Shown here piece by piece: positions 1-5,066 of a stretch of 6,963 nt of DNA (the first letter of the stretch is position 1; the number at the start of each line of letters is the position of its first letter). The DNA comes from an uncultured delta proteobacterium (GTDB lineage: Bacteria; Myxococcota_A; Polyangia; Polyangiales; Polyangiaceae). The translations under genes were made by a program, and so were the position numbers. Under the pieces are notes generated by a model, which had not been told where the DNA came from, made no database searches, and saw only the letters and a list, made by a program, of their open reading frames with translations. The stretch spans positions 1 through 6,963 of the forward strand of contig CAITLX010000168.1 in the NCBI GenBank assembly GCA_903893335.1, read 5' to 3'.

Positions 1-217
1 CGTCGGCGTCGGCGTCGGTCAGCTCATCTCGTTCGTCAGCCACCCGTACGACAAGTACGTGGTCGACCTCTACCTCTACGAGTGCAAGCTCGAGGGGGGC
101 GAGCCCGAGGCGCGCAACGTCAACGCGTTCCGCTGGCTGACCAGCGCCGAGTTCGACAAGGTGCCGTTCACGCCCGCCGACGAGGCGTCGATGACCAAGC
201 TCCTCGGCGTGGCCTGA
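1..217 (+). CDS. NUDIX hydrolase (MutT-like), C-terminal part only
   Basis: The 5' end lies outside the window; 71 residues are visible before the TGA at 215-217. The fragment starts with VGVGVGQLISFVSHPY, which fits the strand that follows the Nudix box (a ...EELGV... ending) in MutT-type enzymes. It continues with YVVDLYLYEC and ends with NAFRWLTSAEFDKVPFTPADE, the familiar 'W(v/l)...eL....FpPAd...' tail of MutT and 8-oxo-dGTP pyrophosphohydrolases. Members hydrolyse nucleoside diphosphate-X compounds, often oxidised nucleotides, in the cytoplasm. The catalytic Nudix box itself is off the window, so activity and substrate cannot be judged. Another NUDIX subgroup or a MutY-type C-terminal domain is possible but less likely. 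The first codons are a perfect (GTCGGC)3 hexanucleotide repeat encoding Val-Gly pairs. The same-strand comF follows after 137 bp, too far to assume an operon. Confidence 0.75.
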   Translation, partial: VGVGVGQLISFVSHPYDKYVVDLYLYECKLEGGEPEARNVNAFRWLTSAEFDKVPFTPADEASMTKLLGVA

Positions 218-249
218 TTCGCGCCATCCACGGCGCCGCGATTCATCTG

Positions 250-336
250 TAGCCATCCGCAGCGTCTCGGCGCACCCATAGCCAGCCGCTGCGTCTCGGC
301 TGACGCGTAGCCCACGCCGCGCACTCCGGTCGCCGT
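250..336. repeat. Degenerate 29-bp tandem repeat, three copies
   Basis: The spacer between the NUDIX gene and comF contains units beginning TAGCC at 250, 279 and 308, exactly 29 bp apart. The first two units agree at 23 of 29 positions, sharing TAGCCA, CCGC and GCGTCTCGGC. The third is recognisable only with a 1-base shift (TAGCC...GCGC..CTCCGG) and is much weaker. The unit length resembles a CRISPR repeat, but there are no spacers between units. It is best read as a decaying minisatellite or a multi-copy intergenic element. No gene is visible in 218-354. Confidence 0.55.
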
Positions 337-354
337 CGCGCCCGATGGGCGGCG

Positions 355-981
355 ATGTGGATCGACCGCCTCGGCGACCTGCTCTCGCCCCCAGCCTGCG
401 CCGCCTGCGACGCGCCCGTCGGCGCGACGCGCGCGTTCTGCCCCCCCTGCGCCGCGAGCGTGCTCGGCGACGCGTCGTCCGCGGAGGTCGTCGCGGTCGG
501 CGCCTACGGCGGCGCGCTCGCGACCGCGGTGCGTCGGCTCAAGTACGACGGGCGCCCCGACCTCGCGCGCCCGCTCGGTCGGTTGCTCGCCGCCGCGTGC
601 CGCGAGGCAGGGCTCGAGGCCGACCTCGTCGTGCCCGTGCCGCTGCACCCCGCGCGCCTCGCGTCGCGTGGCTACGACCAGGCCGCGCTCATTGCGCGAG
701 AGGTCGCGCGTGGGCTCGATGCGCCGCTCGGGGTGCGGGCGATCCGTCGCGTCGTCGACACCGCTCCGCTCGCGCTGCGCGGCCGATCCGACCGTGCGGC
801 GACGATCGCGGGGGCCTTCGTCGCAGCCGACCTGGCGCGGCTGTCGGGGGCGCGCGTGGTCGTCGTCGACGACGTGGCGACGACCGGGGCCACGCTCTCG
901 GCTGCGACCGCTGCGCTCGCGCTCGCAGGGGCGCGCGTCGTGGGCGCAGCGGTGATCGCGCGCACCCTCGCGACGGGGTGA
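355..981 (+). CDS. comF: ComF family protein (amidophosphoribosyltransferase-like)
   Basis: This 208-residue protein has the full ComF layout. An N-terminal zinc-ribbon-like pair C15-x2-C18 ... C29-x2-C32 is followed by the conserved YGGALATAVRRLKYDG block (51-66), then VPVPLHPARLASRGYDQA (93-110). The C-terminal type I phosphoribosyltransferase PRPP-binding loop is VVVVDDVATTGAT (168-180). Length is typical of the short proteobacterial forms (about 200-240). ComF proteins are cytoplasmic and are linked to natural transformation, probably in handling incoming single-stranded DNA with helicases; homologues are also common in non-competent bacteria, so competence cannot be inferred. The ATG at 355 puts the cysteine pairs at the usual distance; an ATG at 345 is in another frame. 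No strong Shine-Dalgarno is visible, only GGGCGG at 348-353 abutting the start. The gene is convergent with the PNPOx-like gene, 44 bp away. Confidence 0.93.
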   Translation: MWIDRLGDLLSPPACAACDAPVGATRAFCPPCAASVLGDASSAEVVAVGAYGGALATAVRRLKYDGRPDLARPLGRLLAAACREAGLEADLVVPVPLHPARLASRGYDQAALIAREVARGLDAPLGVRAIRRVVDTAPLALRGRSDRAATIAGAFVAADLARLSGARVVVVDDVATTGATLSAATAALALAGARVVGAAVIARTLATG

Positions 982-1001
982 GCGCGGGGGCGGCGATTCG
1001 A

Positions 1002-1017
1002 GCGCTCAGGTGAGCGC
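1002..1017. terminator. Inverted repeat between convergent genes, candidate bidirectional terminator
   Basis: GCGCTCA-GG-TGAGCGC is a perfect 7-bp-arm inverted repeat in the 44-bp gap between the comF stop (981) and the stop of the convergent PNPOx-like gene (1026). In RNA it would form about 6 bp with a 4-nt loop. There is no T-tract on either side, so it is not a classic intrinsic terminator, but T-less hairpins between convergent genes are common at this GC content. The right arm sits in GGTGAGCGCGG (1009-1019), an exact copy of 977-987 that spans the comF stop. The left arm can therefore pair with either copy. Confidence 0.5.
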
Positions 1018-1025
1018 GGCCGCGC

Positions 1026-1565
1026 CTACGACGACCGCGCCAGGTAGCGGCGGACCGGGACTTGCGCGACGGCGGGCGGGTCGGCGACCTCGTCGCTCCT
1101 GACGACGCTCGCGCGATCGAGGTGACGACCCGCGTGAGGCCGCCGCGCCTCGTCGAGCGCCCGCAGGGTCGCGGGTGAGTCGTCACGCACCTCGTCGACT
1201 TTCAGGACCCAAACCGCAGCGATGTCCGCGTCGCCTCCCAGGCGCGCACGCGCCTCGAGCAGGAAACGCGTGAACAGCGGGCCGACCAGCGCGCAGCGCC
1301 ACGGACGCGCGCGCAGGTGAAACGCACGGTCGCCGCGACGGACCGACACGGCCACCGCCCCACCGAACCAGATGGTGTGCACGAGCGCTCGGCTCGTCGG
1401 GCTCGTGTCGAGCTCCTCGGCGAAGGCGAGGGTGCCACCGTCGAGCACCGCCAGCGTGTCGCGCACGGCGACCGAGGGCGCCCCGTCGGGGCCCATCGCC
1501 GCGATCGCCTTGGTCGACGCGGGGTCGCCGACGAGCGCCACGAGGTCTTCGGGCAGGCTGTCCAT
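1026..1565 (-). CDS. Pyridoxamine 5'-phosphate oxidase-like FMN-binding split-barrel protein
   Basis: The 179 residues read LPEDLVALVGDPASTKAIA (3-22), then GPDGAPSV (25-32), LDGGTLAFAEELDTSPTSRAL (41-61) and IWFGGAVAVSV (65-75). They continue to RPWRCALVGPLF (87-98) and AAVWVLKVDEVRDDS (116-130). This is the pattern of small PNPOx-like split-barrel proteins, which usually bind FMN or another flavin or cofactor and act as oxidoreductases or cofactor chaperones. True PdxH is longer and has different signature residues, so I do not call pdxH. About 28 residues extend beyond the HLDR near 148-151 where, as I recall, shorter relatives stop. It is the last gene of the GNAT-radical SAM operon, starting 15 nt after the radical SAM stop, with AAGGCG (1575-1580) as likely Shine-Dalgarno. 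Position suggests it supplies or accepts electrons or binds a product in that pathway; this is inference. Confidence 0.8.
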   Translation of the reverse strand: MDSLPEDLVALVGDPASTKAIAAMGPDGAPSVAVRDTLAVLDGGTLAFAEELDTSPTSRALVHTIWFGGAVAVSVRRGDRAFHLRARPWRCALVGPLFTRFLLEARARLGGDADIAAVWVLKVDEVRDDSPATLRALDEARRPHAGRHLDRASVVRSDEVADPPAVAQVPVRRYLARSS

Positions 1566-1580
1566 GGGTCGCGTCGCCTT

Positions 1581-2828
1581 TCAATCGAGCCGTTCGAGAT
1601 CGCTGTCGCCGTGGTTGCCGCAATGGCGGTAGTCGTCGTTGTGCGCCCGCAGCCCATGAGCCTTGCGGATGTCGTGCAGGCCGAGCACGAGCCGCGCATA
1701 GAACTCGAGCGACGGCTGCGCCTGTCCGTGCAGCTGAGAGCCGCGCCACGGGATCCAGACGAGGCTCAGGTAGACGACGCCGCGCTTCGCGAAGAACTCG
1801 CAGGCCTCGAAGTGCGACGCGAGCGCCTCATCCTCGGTCGCGAAGCCATGTGGCTTGCACAGCTCGACGCCCGCGACGGCGTTCGTGTAGACATTGCCGG
1901 GGCCGAACACCTCGACCGCATCGAGCGCGCTCTGGATCCACCCGTCTCGCCCGGGCCATTTCGCCTTGCCGGGGCAGATCCAGTCGAAGAGCTTCGGGTC
2001 CCACACCTCGATGTCGGGGCAGAACGTCGCGAGGCCCGTCTCGTCGTGCAATCGCCGCAGCTGGTGCTTGTCGTATGCGCAGCCGATGAGCTGACTGGCG
2101 AAGCGGCGGCCGCGGAAATTGCGCCCGATCGCCTGGAGCGCCTCGATCTGCCGCTCGACCTCGTCGTCGAATACCTGTGTGCCGCTCGGGTCGGCGCCGC
2201 TCGTCAGCATCACCTGGGAGAAGCGCCCCGGCTCCTTCAGCGCCTCGCGCACGGTCTCGTAGACGTCCTCGGGGTCGACCTTGCGCGCCACGTGGCCGTC
2301 GGCGAGCGCCGAGGTCGCCTTCACGTCGGTGAAGTAGGCGCAGTAGCGGCACTGGTTGCCGCCCTCCCAGAAGTGGCAATGGCGGTACGGATTGATGTCG
2401 AGCCGCTGCGGACGCGCCGTCGCCACCGTCTCCATCGGCACGCCGCGCGAGGTTCGCTTGCCATAGTAGTCGGGGCGCGGCGTGAACTCGACCTCGTCGA
2501 TGGCGTCGTCGCCGTCGAGCAGCACGAACGCGCCGTCGCGCAGATCGACGGTGTAGCCGTCGGCGTAGTCCGCACCGGCGAGCACCATCACCGAGGTGCC
2601 GTCGCGCAGCAGCAGGGGGCCAGGCGCGTTCTTGCGGGCCGCAGAGCCCTGCCCGTAAATGACGTAGCTGCGCCCGTAGTCCCACTCCGGCGCCTGCACC
2701 GCGTCGAGCGCGGCGGGCGTGAGGGCGAGCCCTCGCCGCTGGATGTCCATCTTCAGCAGGACGAACCGCGGCACCCGAGGGTACCTGGCCGCGAGCGCGA
2801 GCGGGCCGAGAGCGTTCGATGTCACCAC
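1581..2828 (-). CDS. Radical SAM protein with CX8CX2C motif, family unassigned
   Basis: The 415-residue protein carries C151-x8-C160-x2-C163 within NPYRHCHFWEGGNQCRYCAY. Such a triad normally ligates the [4Fe-4S] cluster that cleaves S-adenosylmethionine, but the first spacing is 8 rather than the canonical 3. A glycine-bearing strand VMLTSGADPSG (206-216) and PDIEVWDPKLFDWICPGK (271-288) then VFGPGNVYTNAVAG (307-320) follow the TIM-barrel order of BioB/Elp3-like radical SAM enzymes. About 145 residues precede the cysteines, and the protein ends with NDDYRHCGNHGDSD (397-410), rich in possible metal ligands. It broadly recalls, from memory, the nit1-cluster (MSMEG_0568) radical SAM proteins and Elp3, both with widely spaced cysteines. 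The start is GTG at 2828 (a second GTG is at 2825), 12 nt after the GNAT stop with GAGG overlapping that stop. Substrate unknown. Confidence 0.88.
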   Translation of the reverse strand: MVTSNALGPLALAARYPRVPRFVLLKMDIQRRGLALTPAALDAVQAPEWDYGRSYVIYGQGSAARKNAPGPLLLRDGTSVMVLAGADYADGYTVDLRDGAFVLLDGDDAIDEVEFTPRPDYYGKRTSRGVPMETVATARPQRLDINPYRHCHFWEGGNQCRYCAYFTDVKATSALADGHVARKVDPEDVYETVREALKEPGRFSQVMLTSGADPSGTQVFDDEVERQIEALQAIGRNFRGRRFASQLIGCAYDKHQLRRLHDETGLATFCPDIEVWDPKLFDWICPGKAKWPGRDGWIQSALDAVEVFGPGNVYTNAVAGVELCKPHGFATEDEALASHFEACEFFAKRGVVYLSLVWIPWRGSQLHGQAQPSLEFYARLVLGLHDIRKAHGLRAHNDDYRHCGNHGDSDLERLD

Positions 2829-2840
2829 GTCGACGTCGCC

Positions 2841-3353
2841 TCAACGCGCGGCCGGGGAGACGGCGAGCCGCAGGAGGTGGTGCGTGTCGGTGCGGTCGTA
2901 CTCCTCGAAGCCGTGGCGCAGGTAGAGACGCAGCGCCGGATTGACCCTCAAGCATTGCAGGCGAACCGACCGCGCGAGCAGCCACGCGCCGCGCACGACG
3001 CGGTCGACCACGGCCGAGCCGATCCCGCAGCCCTGGTACTCGGGAAGCACGTGGAGGTTCTCCAGGTAGATGCCTTCGTTCGACAGCGACAGGCTGACGC
3101 GACCGACGTCGCGCGCGCCGAGGCGGATGAGGCGCGTGGCGCCGCGGTCGAAGCCGTTGCGCGCGAAGTAGCGCTCGACGTCCGACTCGGCGGGCCAGGT
3201 CGCGCGGACGTACCGCTCCATCGTGAGCCGGGTGAGGCCGTCGACGAAGGCCGCGTCGGACTCGGTCGCGTCACGCAGCGAGAGCGCGTCGGTCGCGCCG
3301 TGGCCACGCGTCGGCGCCGGAGTCTCCTGGTCCCGTGGGTCGGCGAGGATCAA
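2841..3353 (-). CDS. GNAT family N-acetyltransferase
   Basis: This 170-residue protein contains a complete GNAT fold signature. LSLRDATESDAAFVDGLT (25-42) opens the domain and VGRVSLSLSNEGIYLENLHV (83-102) gives strands 3-4. LPEYQGCGIGSAVVDRV (103-119) supplies the acetyl-CoA pyrophosphate loop Q-x-x-G-x-G (Q107, G110, G112). VNPALRLYLRHGFEEYDR (137-154) is motif B with N138, Y144 and the GF turn. Family members transfer acetyl from acetyl-CoA to an amine of a small molecule, peptide or protein; the acceptor is not predictable. The start is TTG at 3353: no ATG or GTG occurs in frame before the domain, the upstream in-frame stretch I checked also offers none, and GGGAG lies 7 nt upstream. It is first in the three-gene operon, probably acting on the same substrate as the radical SAM enzyme. 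Confidence 0.85.
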   Translation of the reverse strand: MILADPRDQETPAPTRGHGATDALSLRDATESDAAFVDGLTRLTMERYVRATWPAESDVERYFARNGFDRGATRLIRLGARDVGRVSLSLSNEGIYLENLHVLPEYQGCGIGSAVVDRVVRGAWLLARSVRLQCLRVNPALRLYLRHGFEEYDRTDTHHLLRLAVSPAAR

Positions 3354-3360
3354 AGGCGAG

Positions 3361-3365
3361 CTCCC
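3361..3365 (-). promoter_or_regulatory. Shine-Dalgarno deciding the TTG start of the GNAT gene
   Basis: On the minus strand GGGAG is followed by 7 nt (CTCGCCT) and then TTG at 3353. It is the best ribosome binding site in the leader and the main reason to accept a TTG start rather than a missing N-terminus. Confidence 0.55.
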
Positions 3366-3455
3366 GTGCTTCCGGTGTTGGGTTGGGGCTCCGACGTCGG
3401 CGTCGAAGCGCGCCCTGCGCGGCGCCGCGATCGCTCGCCGTGCGCTAGGACAAAA

Positions 3456-3471
3456 GTCTTGTATACGAGAC
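3456..3471. promoter_or_regulatory. 16-bp palindrome resembling a GntR/FCD-type operator
   Basis: GTCTTGTATACGAGAC is a palindrome with one broken pair (T5/G12), centred on TA. It stands out as an AT-richer island in a very GC-rich spacer. Its core TCTTGTATACGAGA differs at one position from TCTTGTATACAAGA, the type of inverted repeat known for FCD-subgroup GntR regulators such as MatR (recalled, not searched). It lies 103 bp upstream of the GNAT start, where a promoter for the minus-strand operon is expected; the core TATAC could itself be part of a -10 element, though I see no well-spaced -35. No regulator gene is in the window. The rest of 3354-3520 shows no gene. Confidence 0.45.
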
Positions 3472-3520
3472 GCGCGCGGAGCGCTACCACAATCGTCGGC
3501 CCTCGTGCGCTGCGCCTCCT

Positions 3521-4654
3521 TCAGCCCGTCCGGCGCCCGAAGTCGACGAGAAACGCGTCGAGCGCATCGACCGCTGCGTCGGGTACGCCGTGGTAGAGGC
3601 TCGCGCGGAGGCCACCGAAGCGCGGGTGGCCGAACAGTTGGTGCAGCCCGAGCGCCTCGGCCTCGCGCACGAAGCGCGCCTCGAGCGCGCTGTCACCGCC
3701 GCGGATGCGAAACGGGACGTTCATCCGCGAGCGGTGCGGCGGGTGCACGGCGTTGGTGTAGAAGCCGCTGCTCGCGTCGATGCGCGCATAGACGCGAGCG
3801 GCGCGCTCGCTCGAGCGGCGCTCGGCTGCGACGAGCCCGCCGCGCGCCTCGAGGTCCTCGAGCACGAGCGAGCTGACGTAGATCGCGAACGTCGCGGGCG
3901 TGCTGTAGAGCGACGCGATGGGTGCGGGCTCGGCGAGCTTCGACCAGTCGAGGATCGAGGGCGTCTGCGGGCGAGCGCCGCGGGCGATGAGCGACCTCTT
4001 CACGACGACCACGGCGAAGCCCGCCGGGCCCAGGTTCTTCCCGCTCGAGGCGTAGAGCGCGCCGTAGCGCGCGACGTCGATCGGGCGCGACAGCAGCGTC
4101 GAGGTGAAGTCGGCGACGAGCGGGACATCGCCCGTCGGGTCGGGATCGCTCAGGTACTCGAGCCCCTGGATCGTCTCGTTGGCGCACAGGTGCACGTAGG
4201 CCGCGCCGCGGGGGACCGTCCAGCCGGACGCGGCGGGCAGGCGAGCGCCGCCGTTCTCGGCGGAGGCGACGATCGCCGTCGGGGCGAAGCGCGCGCCCTC
4301 GTCGCGCGCGCGCCTCGACCAGAAGCCGGTGTCGACGTAGCCGAGCGGCTGGTCCGGGGCGGCGAGGTTGAGCGGGAGCGCGGCGAACTGCCCGTGCGCG
4401 CCGCCGTGCACGAAGAGCACCGCGTAGTCGTCGGTGATGGCGAGCAGGCGTCGCAGCGAGGCCTCGGCGCGCGCCATCGCCTCCTGCACCGGGCCCCCGG
4501 CGTCGCGGTGGCTCATCTCGAGGATGCCCATGCCGGTGCCTCGCCAATCGAGCAGCTCGCGCTGCACGCGCGCGAGAATGTCGGTCGGCAGCGCCGAGGG
4601 GCCCGCGGAGAAGTTGAAGGAGCGCCTGCCCGGGCGCGCGTCGTCCGTCACCAT
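3521..4654 (-). CDS. serC: Phosphoserine aminotransferase
   Basis: This 377-residue PLP enzyme converts 3-phosphohydroxypyruvate and glutamate to O-phosphoserine in the serine pathway; SerC also serves vitamin B6 synthesis in many proteobacteria. The whole SerC signature is present: FNFSAGPSALP (13-23), GILEMSHR (43-50), the PLP phosphate loop VHGGAHGQFAALPLN (82-96) and DTGFWSRRA (108-116). HLCANETIQG (155-164) and ADFTSTLLSRPIDVARYG (181-198) follow, with SGKNLGPAG (204-212) holding the probable Schiff-base lysine K206. HRSRMNVPF (307-315) and FGHPRFGGLRASLYHGVP (341-358) complete the C-terminal domain. Length suits the usual about 360. ATG 4654 puts the FNFS block near the N-terminus as in E. 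coli SerC. An in-frame ATG at 4741 would add 29 residues without homology and overlaps a stop as TGATG. No clear Shine-Dalgarno precedes 4654; a palindrome occupies that place. SerA and SerB are not nearby. Confidence 0.97.
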   Translation of the reverse strand: MVTDDARPGRRSFNFSAGPSALPTDILARVQRELLDWRGTGMGILEMSHRDAGGPVQEAMARAEASLRRLLAITDDYAVLFVHGGAHGQFAALPLNLAAPDQPLGYVDTGFWSRRARDEGARFAPTAIVASAENGGARLPAASGWTVPRGAAYVHLCANETIQGLEYLSDPDPTGDVPLVADFTSTLLSRPIDVARYGALYASSGKNLGPAGFAVVVVKRSLIARGARPQTPSILDWSKLAEPAPIASLYSTPATFAIYVSSLVLEDLEARGGLVAAERRSSERAARVYARIDASSGFYTNAVHPPHRSRMNVPFRIRGGDSALEARFVREAEALGLHQLFGHPRFGGLRASLYHGVPDAAVDALDAFLVDFGRRTG

Positions 4655-4681
4655 GCGAGAAGCTAGTCTCGCACGCGAGAC
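4655..4681. promoter_or_regulatory. Overlapping inverted repeats directly upstream of serC
   Basis: Three alternating arms abut the serC start codon: GCGAGA (4655-4660), TCTCGC (4667-4672) and GCGAGA (4675-4680). The perfect palindrome GTCTCGC-AC-GCGAGAC fills 4666-4681. In the serC mRNA the middle arm can pair with either outer arm, giving two mutually exclusive 6-bp hairpins, one ending at the base before AUG. As DNA, the 16-bp site matches the palindrome at 3456-3471 at 12 of 16 positions, all four differences being transitions. It may be an operator, an RNA switch or both; function is inferred only from position and symmetry. Confidence 0.45.
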
Positions 4682-4740
4682 AAAGTCCAGCGCGCCGACG
4701 CGCGGACCGGCTCGCCCCTGCGCCGCCCCGCGTGCTGCCA

Positions 4741-4914
4741 TCACTCCCACGCCAGCGCGCGCGGCACCTCGAGGCGCGCGGCGTGCCGCGCGGGCAGGGC
4801 ACCGGCGAGCGCCGCGAAGCCGACGGTCGTCGCGGCGATGCGCGTCATGGTCGTGGGCGCGAACGCGAGCGGGACGTGCCCCAATTCGACAGGGAGCGCG
4901 CTCTCGGGCCAGCT
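4741..4914 (-). pseudogene. Remnant of an FtsX/MacB-type ABC transporter permease C-terminus
   Basis: The last 57 codons of an open frame ending at TGA 4743-4741 read as the C-terminal end of an FtsX-like permease. A hydrophobic last helix (TRIAATTVGFAALAGA) is followed by LPARHAARLEVPRALAWE, matching the very common 'GllPArrAARl.vveALRye' ending. Upstream of about 4914 the same frame turns polar and Cys/Arg-rich, and the other two minus-strand frames show no membrane segment either. The rest of the permease, and any ABC ATPase, is therefore missing. There is no plausible start codon or Shine-Dalgarno for a stand-alone product, although ATG 4848 would give a 35-residue peptide. I read this as a deletion or rearrangement scar, with the breakpoint between about 4915 and the epimerase stop. 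Its stop overlaps an alternative serC ATG (TGATG), hinting that the intact permease once preceded serC. Confidence 0.6.
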
Positions 4915-5066
4915 CCTGCGTGAAGTGACCCGCGCAGGGTCGCTGCGGGGACGCCGGATCGCATGAAAGAACTGTGTGCAGCTGTCTTGCCGCCGCTCGG
5001 GCCCGCTCGCTCCGCCCAGGTGGCTCGCGTTTCCTACGTCCCCGCTGCACCCCGTGCGCGACGCGG
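4915..5066. other. Non-coding junction between permease remnant and epimerase gene
   Basis: None of the minus-strand frames shows recognisable coding sequence. A weak 5-bp inverted repeat GACCC-GCGCA-GGGTC (4927-4941) is present without a T-tract. I see no terminal repeats or IS fragments that would explain the break. Confidence 0.4.

Noticed and set aside
250..336. CRISPR array, suggested by the 29-bp unit length
   Set aside because: Units are directly adjacent with no unique spacers, diverge rapidly, and no cas gene is present.
1026..1565. Calling this gene pdxH
   Set aside because: Its length and conserved blocks fit the broad PNPOx-like split-barrel family; no PdxH-specific signature is visible. 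SerC nearby makes B6 tempting but does not prove it.
3487..3492. TTGTGG as a -35 box for the operon
   Set aside because: The only -10-like TATACA is 21 bp away, too far for a standard promoter.
1317..3596. A 759-codon open frame on + antisense to the whole radical SAM operon
   Set aside because: Its product is an Arg/Val/Glu-rich sequence with no domain, while the opposite strand encodes three recognisable proteins. Stop-free antisense frames are expected at this GC content.
4655..5050. N-terminal extension of SerC to 5050
   Set aside because: The added residues are Arg/Ala-rich, lack similarity to SerC and cross the permease remnant.
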